Assembly: GCA_937927775.1 (NCBI GenBank)
Contig: CALBEF010000040.1
Location: forward strand, 1 to 64,000
DNA length: 64,000 bases
Origin: an uncultured Anaerolineae bacterium
Lineage (GTDB): Bacteria; Chloroflexota; Anaerolineae; J036; Brachytrichaceae
Direction of reading: 5' to 3'
Position 1 is the first letter of the stretch. Every line of letters starts with the position of its first letter. A program made the translations under genes and the position numbers. Shown here one piece after another: positions 56,753-64,000 of the stretch. Below the pieces are notes generated by a model. The model had not been told where the DNA came from. It searched no databases and saw only the letters and a program-made list of their open reading frames with translations.

Positions 56753-57250
56753 ATGGAAGGCATGGTTGAGGTCAAAATCGAGAGCATCCGCGTCAGCCTG
56801 ATGTCGCAGTACCGGGTTGTGATTCTGAAGGATCTAACCAGCAATCGCTATCTGCCCATCTGGATCGGCCCCTACGAAGCGGATGCCATCACCATCCACT
56901 TGCAGGAGGTCCAGGTCCCGCGCCCGCTCACGCACGATCTGATCGTCAAAATCATCGAGGAGTTGGACGCCAGAGTCGAGCGCGTCTACGTGAGCGACCT
57001 GAACAACGACACGTTCTACGCCCGCATCGTCCTGAAGGTGAAAGACAGGGAAATCAGCATCGATTCGCGCCCGAGCGACGCCGTTGCCATCGCCGTGCGG
57101 GCGGAGTGCCCCATCTACGTCAACGAAGAAGTCATGGAGCGCGCCGGCGTGACGCCCGAGGAAGAAGGCACTGTGCCGGATGAAGACCTGGGCGCGTTCA
57201 AAGACTTCATCGGCTCCCTCGACCTGGATGACCTCGACAAGAGTCAATAA
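56753..57250 (+). CDS. Bifunctional nuclease family protein (BFN/DUF151)
   Basis: 'YLPIWIGPYEADAITIHLQEVQVPRPLTHDLIVKIIEELDARVERVYVSDLNNDTFYARIVL', 'DSRPSDAVAIAVRAECPIYVNEEV'. Confidence 0.93.
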   Translation: MEGMVEVKIESIRVSLMSQYRVVILKDLTSNRYLPIWIGPYEADAITIHLQEVQVPRPLTHDLIVKIIEELDARVERVYVSDLNNDTFYARIVLKVKDREISIDSRPSDAVAIAVRAECPIYVNEEVMERAGVTPEEEGTVPDEDLGAFKDFIGSLDLDDLDKSQ

Positions 57251-57286
57251 GGCGCGTCTCTGCGTCGCCATGTGGCCTGTTCACGC

Positions 57287-57322
57287 CTCCGCCGAGTGAT
57301 GATCGCCCGGCGGAGTTTGTTT
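57287..57322 (+). terminator. Terminator-like hairpin CTCCGCCG-N13-CGGCGGAG-TTTGTTTG
   Basis: 8-bp stem followed by T-rich run. Confidence 0.65.
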
Positions 57323-57356
57323 GCCGACCGTGTGAGAGACCGCGCGGGAGACCTCA

Positions 57357-58868
57357 GTGTCCCTGCCTGATCCGTTCACAACAGTCCTGCTGGCGGTCAA
57401 TATCGGCGCGGCGTTCATGGTGGCGGTGTACGCCGCGCACCAGGGCGTGTTGCTGTTCCTGTTTCTCCGCGCCTGCCGCCGGCCTCGCATTCTACCTGCC
57501 CAGTCTCCTCCCGGCGAAGACTGGCCCTGTGTCACCGTGCAGGCCCCGCTCTACAACGAACGCTTCGTGGCGCAGCGCCTGATTGCGGCATTGAGCGCCC
57601 TCGATTACCCGCGCGATCGTCTCCAGATTCAAATCCTGGACGATTCGACAGACGACACGCCGCGCATCGTTCGGGCGGCTGTCGATGCCGCCGCAGCCGC
57701 CGGCGCGCCCATCGAGCTGATTCACCGCGATCATCGCGCCGGCTTCAAAGGCGGCGCGCTGGCCGATGGCCTGCGCGCGGCGCGCGGCGAACTCATCGCC
57801 GTCTTCGACGCCGACTTCGCGCCGCGCGCCGATTTTCTGCGCCGGCTCTGCGCGCCCTCAGGCCCGTTCAGCGACCCGGCTGTTGGATTCGTTCAGACGC
57901 GCTGGGGGTATCTCAACCGCGACGATAGCGCCCTGACCCGCGCTCAGGCGCTGCTGCTCGACATGCACTTTGGCGTCGATCAGCCGGCGCGCAGCGCCTG
58001 GCGGCTGCTGATGAACTTCAACGGATCGGGCGGGGTGTGGCGGCGGGCCTGCATCGACGACGCCGGCGGCTGGCAGTTCGACACGCTGACCGAAGACCTG
58101 GACTTGAGCTACCGCGCCCAGATTCGCGGCTGGCGCGGCGTGTATGCGCCGGACGTTGTCGCGCCCGGCGACCTGCCGCAGGGGGTGACCTCCTTCAAGC
58201 GTCAGCAGGCGCGCTGGGCGCGCGGCACCGCGCAGTGCCTGCGCAAACTGGCGGCGCGCCTGTTGCGCAGCGCATGCTCCCCGGCGCGCAAAGCAGCCGG
58301 CCTGATGCACCTGAGCGGCTACATGACCTATCCGTTTCTGCTCCTGCTGGCAATCAGCTCGCCGCTGCTGGCTATCGAGACCCACGGCGAGCGCGTTATA
58401 CCGGGCTGGATGAGCCTGATCAGCCTGGCCGGCCTGTTGCCGATGGTGTCCATGTTTGTGGCGCACCGGCAGCAGGGCAGGTCTGCGCGTGTGTTTGCGC
58501 GTGATTTGCCGGTTGCCATCATGCTGGGGATCGGTCTGACCTGGTCGAACACCGTTGCCATGCTGGCCGGGCTGACCAGCCGGGTGTCGGGCGTTTTTGC
58601 GCGCACGCCGAAGGCCGCGCCTGGCATGGCAGATGGCGATGGGGACGCTCACACAGAGAGTTACAACGAGACGCCGGACTGGACGATGGCCGCCGAGTTT
58701 TGTCTGGCGCTCTATGTGCTGGGGGTGTGCCTGGCGCTGGCGCGGTTAGGCGAATGGCTGGCTGTCCTTCCGCTGCTGCTCTACGGGCTGAGTTTTGCCG
58801 GGGTCGCCCTCAGCCAGGTTGCGCCAATGGCCCGGCGCAAATTGCGCCGGCGGCAGACCGCGCAGTAG
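57357..58868 (+). CDS. Glycosyltransferase family 2 (cellulose-synthase-like)
   Basis: 'VTVQAPLYNERFVAQRLIAALSALDYPRDRLQIQILDDSTDDT', 'IAVFDADFAPRADFLRRL', 'TLTEDLDLSYRAQIRGWRGVY', 'QQARWARGTAQ'; GTG start. Confidence 0.92.
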   Translation: MSLPDPFTTVLLAVNIGAAFMVAVYAAHQGVLLFLFLRACRRPRILPAQSPPGEDWPCVTVQAPLYNERFVAQRLIAALSALDYPRDRLQIQILDDSTDDTPRIVRAAVDAAAAAGAPIELIHRDHRAGFKGGALADGLRAARGELIAVFDADFAPRADFLRRLCAPSGPFSDPAVGFVQTRWGYLNRDDSALTRAQALLLDMHFGVDQPARSAWRLLMNFNGSGGVWRRACIDDAGGWQFDTLTEDLDLSYRAQIRGWRGVYAPDVVAPGDLPQGVTSFKRQQARWARGTAQCLRKLAARLLRSACSPARKAAGLMHLSGYMTYPFLLLLAISSPLLAIETHGERVIPGWMSLISLAGLLPMVSMFVAHRQQGRSARVFARDLPVAIMLGIGLTWSNTVAMLAGLTSRVSGVFARTPKAAPGMADGDGDAHTESYNETPDWTMAAEFCLALYVLGVCLALARLGEWLAVLPLLLYGLSFAGVALSQVAPMARRKLRRRQTAQ

Positions 58869-58893
58869 AGACGTTGCATTGCAACGTCTCTAC
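58865..58893. repeat. Perfect palindrome GTAGAGACGTTGC-att-GCAACGTCTCTAC spanning both stop codons of convergent genes
   Basis: 13-bp arms read directly; TAG 58866-58868 (+) and TAG 58892-58890 (-). Confidence 0.92.
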
Positions 58894-60020
58894 GTTGTCG
58901 CCAGCAGGCGACGCAAGTCCGAACGGTCGCCGTCGCCGCCCAACTGCGCGATCGCCTCGGCCGAGACGCCGCGCGCCAACAGGGGCCGCGCAATGTCTTC
59001 CATGAGGTCGGGCACGTAGGCCCTGGCGATCACAAATGGCCGGCTGGCCGCCACGATTTGATACGCCCCCAGGCTGGCCGGGATGACGAGCGACTCGCCG
59101 GCAACCAGCGGCATCAGCCGGCCCGCGCCGTGCACGACGCTGCCTTCCCCGCGCAATGCCGTCAGGGTGTGAAAACTCGCGCCGGTGGTCTGCTGCGCGC
59201 TGGCGCTGACGATGGTGAGGATCTCGCCGGCAAAGTGGCGCGTGGCGGCGATACAGGCCCGTTTGACGCCGGCATCGCTGAGCACCACCGGCTCGATGGT
59301 GTGGCGCTCGAACGGAGTGAGATCGGCCACTTCAATCGACTGGTCGATGTGCAGCGCGCGGGGCCGGCCATTCTCCAGCCGGCCCCAGTCATACAGGCGA
59401 TAGGTGAGATCGGAGAACTGCTGCAACTCGTACACCAGCATCCCCGCGCCCAGCGCGTGCACCGTGCCCGGCGTGTTCAGCACCACGTCGCCCGGCTTGA
59501 CCGGCACAGTCTCCAGTGCATCCGCCAGCCGGCCCTCGGCGATCACCTGGCGCAACGTGTCGCGCGACATGCGGCGCTTGAAGCCATGGATGATCTGCGC
59601 GCCGGGTTCGGCCTCCAGCACATACCACACCTCGCACTTGCCAAACGGCTGCCCCTCGCGCGCGCGGGCATAGGCGTCATCGGGGTGAACCTGCACGGAG
59701 AGCGCATCAGCCGCGTCGAGCAGTTTGATGAGCAGCGGGAAGCGGCAGATTGCGGCTGCGCCGTTCGGCGACGCTTCACAGCCGGCAGCCTGGCCCAGCG
59801 TTCCCAGAACGCCGGCCGGGTCGCGGCGGACGATCTCGCTCAGAGGCAGGCCATCCAGCGCGCCTCCTGAAACAACAACGCTGTCCTCGATCAGCCATGC
59901 TTCGCCGATGCGCCGTTGCGAGTCCCCAACGCGGTACATGCGCCCCAGGCGTCTGCCGCCCCATATCTTGTCCCTGAGGTCTGGTCTGAACTTCAACGGC
60001 TGATCTGGTTCTTCGCTCAT
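58890..60020 (-). CDS. manA: Class I mannose-6-phosphate isomerase
   Basis: 'LKFRPDLRDKIWGGRRLGRMY', 'PLLIKLLDAADALSVQVHPDD', 'GKCEVWYVLEAEPGAQIIHGF', 'LNTPGTVHALGAGMLVYELQQFSDLTYRLYDWGR'. Confidence 0.9.
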   Translation of the reverse strand: MSEEPDQPLKFRPDLRDKIWGGRRLGRMYRVGDSQRRIGEAWLIEDSVVVSGGALDGLPLSEIVRRDPAGVLGTLGQAAGCEASPNGAAAICRFPLLIKLLDAADALSVQVHPDDAYARAREGQPFGKCEVWYVLEAEPGAQIIHGFKRRMSRDTLRQVIAEGRLADALETVPVKPGDVVLNTPGTVHALGAGMLVYELQQFSDLTYRLYDWGRLENGRPRALHIDQSIEVADLTPFERHTIEPVVLSDAGVKRACIAATRHFAGEILTIVSASAQQTTGASFHTLTALRGEGSVVHGAGRLMPLVAGESLVIPASLGAYQIVAASRPFVIARAYVPDLMEDIARPLLARGVSAEAIAQLGGDGDRSDLRRLLATT

Positions 60021-61072
60021 ATCTGATTCCATGCAGGGTGGATGAGTGGCACTGGCGCCGGATCGATGTCCGACATGATGGCGGTGTAATAAGCGGTCCA
60101 ATCGCCGAAGTATGCCAGCGAACAGGCCTGGGCCAGTGGGCTGGCCCCTCTGGCGCGCGCGGTGTCCTGGTTGAGGCCGGCTTCGAGCATGAGCGTCGTC
60201 GTCAAATCGTAGCGGGCGGCCACGCGCGGGTCATCGCACGCTCCGCGCAGCGCGATGACGATGCTCTTTTGCCACACTGCATCCGGCCGTTCATAGCCGA
60301 GCATCGAGCCATGATTGGCGCTGGGCATTTCGTCGCGCACGGCGGCGGTTTTGGCAATGTGGTTCAACTGCAACTTCCAGTAAGCCGCCACCGGCGCCAG
60401 AATGCCCGCCCCGACGATGATGGGCAGGCGGCCTGTGAATTGTCCGGCCAGCCGTTTTGACGGGTTGCGGACGGCCGGGCTGTCCGGGCCGATGGCGCGC
60501 GCCGCCTCGCGCATGACGGACACGGCCTCGGCGACGGCCTCGCCGGGGTCGGGGATCAGCCACAGTTCAGCGAGGATGCCGAGCAACAGAAAGACCTGCC
60601 ACAGGCCGGTCTGATGCGCCGGCGTTGTGAAAGGCGGCCAGTAGCGCGGCGCGCCGGTTGGTGATGCGCGCAAGGCCATGTCTCCGCCAGGGCAGATGAC
60701 GAGCGCGCTGCACCGGCGCCGGCCGGCTTCATCCAGCGCGCTGAGCGGCTCGTCGTCGGCGCCGGTTGCCGAGGATGCGATGACCAGGGTATCCGGCCCG
60801 CTGGCGAAGGCCGGCAGGTCATAGTCGCGCCACACGCTGAGGGACAGCGGCAATTCACGCGCGTAGCGCGCGCGAACCACGTCGCCCGCCACGGCTGCGT
60901 GCCCCATGCCGGCAAACACCACGCGGCGCGCGCGGCGGAAGGCGTCGGGCAGGGCCAGCGACCGGCCGGCCGCATACGCAGCCTCGCACCAGTCTGGCGA
61001 CTGGCGTATGGCCTCGCGGACGCGCGACGGATCGAGCGTTTCGTAGGATGCCGGGGCGTCGAGATTGCTCAC
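60017..61072 (-). CDS. SIS-domain protein, bifunctional phosphoglucose/phosphomannose isomerase-like (divergent)
   Basis: 'VVFAGMGHAAVAGDVVRARYARELPLSLSVWRDYDLPAF', 'NPSKRLAGQFTGRLPIIVGAGILAPVAAYWKLQLNHIAKTAA', 'EMPSANHGSMLGYE'. Confidence 0.75.
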   Translation of the reverse strand: MSNLDAPASYETLDPSRVREAIRQSPDWCEAAYAAGRSLALPDAFRRARRVVFAGMGHAAVAGDVVRARYARELPLSLSVWRDYDLPAFASGPDTLVIASSATGADDEPLSALDEAGRRRCSALVICPGGDMALRASPTGAPRYWPPFTTPAHQTGLWQVFLLLGILAELWLIPDPGEAVAEAVSVMREAARAIGPDSPAVRNPSKRLAGQFTGRLPIIVGAGILAPVAAYWKLQLNHIAKTAAVRDEMPSANHGSMLGYERPDAVWQKSIVIALRGACDDPRVAARYDLTTTLMLEAGLNQDTARARGASPLAQACSLAYFGDWTAYYTAIMSDIDPAPVPLIHPAWNQI

Positions 61073-61075
61073 CGT

Positions 61076-61927
61076 TCAGAAGTCCTCGCGGCGCTCCGCC
61101 GGCTCGGCTGAAGCGTGCAGCAGGGCAGTCACATCGCGCTTGTTCCAGCCGGCCTGCTCGGCCACGTCTCTGACGGCGTCGCGGCGTGTAGCGCCGGCGG
61201 CGAGCCGGGCGTTCAGCGCGTTGAGCACCTGCGCTTCTGACCATGTTTCTGCCGGCTGGGGCGCGGCGCCTTCCAGCACCAGCACATACTCGCCGCGCGG
61301 CGTGTGACTGCGCAGATAGTCGCGCGCCGTCTCGCACGTGCCGCGCCAGACCGATTCGAACATTTTTGTCAATTCGCAGGCAATCACCAGCCGGCGCGAT
61401 GGAAAGGCATCGGCCAGCACGGCGACCGTTTTCGCCAGGCGATGCGGCGCTTCATACAGCACAATCGTGCGCCTTTCGCGGCCCATCTCCTCGATCCAGC
61501 GCGCCAGCGCAGCAGGCTTGCGCGGCGCAAAGCCCTCGAACACAAACGCATGGGTGGGCAGGCCGGACACGGTGAGCGCGCTGATGGCGGCGCACGCGCC
61601 AGGGATGGCGGTCACGGTGTGTCCGCGCGCGATTGCCGCGACGACCAGTTCATAGCCGGGATCGGAAATGCCGGGCGTGCCGGCGTCGCTCACCAGCGCC
61701 ACATCGCCCGCATCCAGCGCCGCCAGGATCGTGTCCAGCTTGCCCAGTTTGTTGTGCTCGTGATAGCTCGTCATCGGCGCGCTGATCTGATAGCGGTCGA
61801 GCAGCACGCGCGTGGTGCGCGTGTCCTCGGCGGCAATCAACGGCGCCTCGCGCAGCACGCGGATCGCGCGCAATGTCATGTCTTCCAGATTGCCGATGGG
61901 CGTGGCAACGAGGTAGAGCGTGGACAT
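61076..61927 (-). CDS. rsmI: 16S rRNA (cytidine(1402)-2'-O)-methyltransferase
   Basis: 'LYLVATPIGNLEDMTLRAIRVLREAPLIAAEDTRTTRVLLDRYQI', 'VALVSDAGTPGISDPGYELV'. Confidence 0.95.
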   Translation of the reverse strand: MSTLYLVATPIGNLEDMTLRAIRVLREAPLIAAEDTRTTRVLLDRYQISAPMTSYHEHNKLGKLDTILAALDAGDVALVSDAGTPGISDPGYELVVAAIARGHTVTAIPGACAAISALTVSGLPTHAFVFEGFAPRKPAALARWIEEMGRERRTIVLYEAPHRLAKTVAVLADAFPSRRLVIACELTKMFESVWRGTCETARDYLRSHTPRGEYVLVLEGAAPQPAETWSEAQVLNALNARLAAGATRRDAVRDVAEQAGWNKRDVTALLHASAEPAERREDF

Positions 61928-61934
61928 GAGAGGA

Positions 61935-61976
61935 ATTGACGATTGGTGATTGACGATTGACGATTGACGATTGGCA
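61935..61976. repeat. Heptanucleotide tandem repeat (ATTGACG)n, 6 units
   Basis: attgacg|attggtg|attgacg|attgacg|attgacg|attggca. Confidence 0.88.
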
Positions 61977-61982
61977 AAGGGC

Positions 61983-63041
61983 CTATTGCGCAAACTTCTC
62001 GATGGTTGCTTTGGCTTTCAATGATTCGATCCAGCGATTCAGAGCGAGTTGCTGGAAATAAGCTGTGTCTTCGGCAGTCAGGGCGCGCGTCTGGCGCTCG
62101 ACCACCCACACCAGGTGGAAGCCGATCGGGCTTTGCACGATCGGGCTGATCTCGTTGGGATTGAGCGCGAACGCGGCATCTTCCACTTCGGCCCACAGCA
62201 CCGCGCCGGCGCCCCGGGTAAACCAGCCCAGGTCTCCTCCGTCGGGCCGGGTGCTGTCGTCGATGGACAGAGACTGGGCCAGGGCCGTGAATTTGGCGCC
62301 ACCGGCCAGCCGGGTCTGCACGGCTCGCGCTTCCACCTCGGTTGCGACGACGATGTGATAGGCATGCACATACTCGGCGGTGCGAGGCAACTGGGCGAGC
62401 ACGCGATCGCGCAGGGCATTCGCCATCAGTTCCTGACGCACCATGTCGCGCGCCTCATTCTCGCTCTGATTATTGGCTGCCAGCCAGGCTTCGAACTCGC
62501 CACGACCGCCGCGTATGGCGATGAGCGCCTCGATCTCCTGATCGACCATTTGTTCTGTGATGGCGATGTTGTTCGCTCGCGCCTCCTGTTCGATGAGCGC
62601 CTGCTCGATCAATGCGTCCAGCACGTCATCCTTGAGTTGCGCGGCCAGCGCAAGACCTTCCGCGCTGTCCGGCGCGGGGCCGGCGGGGTCAGAGGCCAGA
62701 TAGCGGCGCAGCTCGCGCTCGAACTGCTCGCGGGTGATCTCGCGCCCGTTGACCCGCGCGGCAAGATGGTCGGTGGATAGCGGCGTGGCAGTCGGCTGCG
62801 CGTCGGAAGCCAGTATGATAACTGTGGGCGCCGGCTGTGGCGTGACGGTGGACATCTGCAGCGGCGTGGAGGTGAGATTCAGGACAACATTGATCGTGAC
62901 GGTGGACAGAGGGCCGGCAGATTGCGCGCTGCCATCGGCGCATGACGCCAGCAGGACTGCGAGGGGCAACCACACAGCCGCAACCCAGGCGCGATGGAGA
63001 CCCGGCGCGCATTGCGCTGTTCGAGTGCGGGATGGGTTCAT
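61983..63041 (-). CDS. Peptidylprolyl isomerase/foldase lipoprotein (PrsA/SurA-like parvulin)
   Basis: Lipobox 'LAVLLASCADG'; 'VNGREITREQFERELRRYL'; parvulin 'AYHIVVATEVEARAVQTRLAGGAKFTALAQSLSIDDSTRPDGGDLGWFTRGA'. Confidence 0.9.
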   Translation of the reverse strand: MNPSRTRTAQCAPGLHRAWVAAVWLPLAVLLASCADGSAQSAGPLSTVTINVVLNLTSTPLQMSTVTPQPAPTVIILASDAQPTATPLSTDHLAARVNGREITREQFERELRRYLASDPAGPAPDSAEGLALAAQLKDDVLDALIEQALIEQEARANNIAITEQMVDQEIEALIAIRGGRGEFEAWLAANNQSENEARDMVRQELMANALRDRVLAQLPRTAEYVHAYHIVVATEVEARAVQTRLAGGAKFTALAQSLSIDDSTRPDGGDLGWFTRGAGAVLWAEVEDAAFALNPNEISPIVQSPIGFHLVWVVERQTRALTAEDTAYFQQLALNRWIESLKAKATIEKFAQ

Positions 63042-63084
63042 TTTCCGTTCAACTATACCAAAGCCCGTATACTTGCTTTCCAGC

Positions 63085-64000
63085 ATGGTTGCCCGGCGCG
63101 CGCATCTGATCATCCCCATCCGTATTCCCATCCTGCTGGCCATGCTCGGTCTGTTGACGGCCCACGCCGCGCGCGCGGCCTGGCTTGGCGATCAGGATTT
63201 GTGGTGGGATGAGGGGCTGGCGGTGTGGGCGGTGCGACAGCCGCTCACGCAAACGACGCTATGGACAGCCGGCGATGTCCATCCGCCACTCTACTTCTGG
63301 CTGCTGTGGGGATGGATGCGGCTGGGCGGCGACACCCCTTTTGCCATGCGCTATCTGACGCTGGTACTGGGTATGTTGACCGTTGCCGTCAGCTATGTGG
63401 CGGGGCGGCGGCTGGGAGGCGCATGGGCCGGCGCGCTGGCAGTCTGGATCACGGGCCTGTCGCGGTTGATGGTGTGGTGGTCGCAGGAAATGCGCATGTA
63501 CATGCTGGCGGCCCTGCTGAGTCTTGTTGCGTTGTACTTCACGCTGCGCTTTCTGGATGCTGCTCGGCGCCGCCCCGCGCCCCGATATTTATGGCGCGAC
63601 CTCGCGCTGTATGCGCTGGCGGCCACCGGCGCGATGTACACCGTCTATCTCTCGGCGGCCAATCTGTTGCTGCTCAGTCTGACTGTGGCGCTGGCCGGCC
63701 TGGCTTCCATTCTGGCGCGCCGCTGGCGACAGGCTGCCCTGACGCTCGGCGGTTGGTTCGTCGCCAATCTGGCCGTCATCGCGCTGGTCATCCCGTGGCT
63801 GACGCTGGCATTCGACAGTATGCGAAGCTGGTCGGTGGCCACATCGACCTCGCTGCTGTTTCCATTTCAGTTGTACGGCGTGCTGCTGGCAACCGGCATC
63901 TCGACCGATCTGGATGCCGTGTCATGGACAGCGGCGCTGGCCGGCGGGATGCTCGCCATAGGGAGCGTGATTGCCTTCGCTGTGCGCATGCGCCGCCCGG
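63085..64000 (+). CDS. Membrane glycosyltransferase (GT39/ArnT-like), 3' end outside the window
   Basis: Open frame from ATG 63085 to the window edge (absent from the ORF track because it has no stop): 'GDQDLWWDEGLAVWAVRQPLTQTTLWTAGDVHPPLYFWLLWGWMRLGGDTPFAMRYL'. Confidence 0.85.
   Translation, partial: MVARRAHLIIPIRIPILLAMLGLLTAHAARAAWLGDQDLWWDEGLAVWAVRQPLTQTTLWTAGDVHPPLYFWLLWGWMRLGGDTPFAMRYLTLVLGMLTVAVSYVAGRRLGGAWAGALAVWITGLSRLMVWWSQEMRMYMLAALLSLVALYFTLRFLDAARRRPAPRYLWRDLALYALAATGAMYTVYLSAANLLLLSLTVALAGLASILARRWRQAALTLGGWFVANLAVIALVIPWLTLAFDSMRSWSVATSTSLLFPFQLYGVLLATGISTDLDAVSWTAALAGGMLAIGSVIAFAVRMRRP

Overview
This is a 64 kb, GC-rich, densely packed bacterial chromosomal window. Gene content and codon style suggest Chloroflexota (Anaerolineae-like), but that is an inference from protein families and no search was run. 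It is mostly housekeeping and metabolic: fmt, secA, yajC, trmD, ppc, acpP, type-2 IPP isomerase, rsmI, manA, one tRNA-Pro, ABC transporters, M23/LysM peptidases and sugar enzymes. There is no rRNA, CRISPR array, IS element or prophage that I can support. The best candidate for an undescribed system is an apparent operon at 50809-55281. It has a TTGACA-N16-TACAAT promoter and the order DUF2089-like zinc-ribbon/HTH protein, DUF4097-like protein, MFS transporter, membrane-anchored SHOCT-like protein, soluble SHOCT-like protein. Five copies of one short helical module (EERLxxLxxxxxGxIxxxEAxxLL) are spread over four of its proteins. Other notable items: (a) a compact promoter-SD-sORF/structured RNA-terminator unit at 35376-35597; (b) a MerR/B12-binding regulator with CarH-type Wx9EH and ExHxxG motifs; (c) drifting 7/8-bp tandem repeats, several of which have become protein-coding; (d) a perfect palindrome that supplies the stop codons of two convergent genes; (e) a small island of gene fragments (restriction-methylase tail, NYN tail, secreted-protein tail) beside an intact MNT/HEPN pair. 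Product names come from motif and family recognition in the translations.
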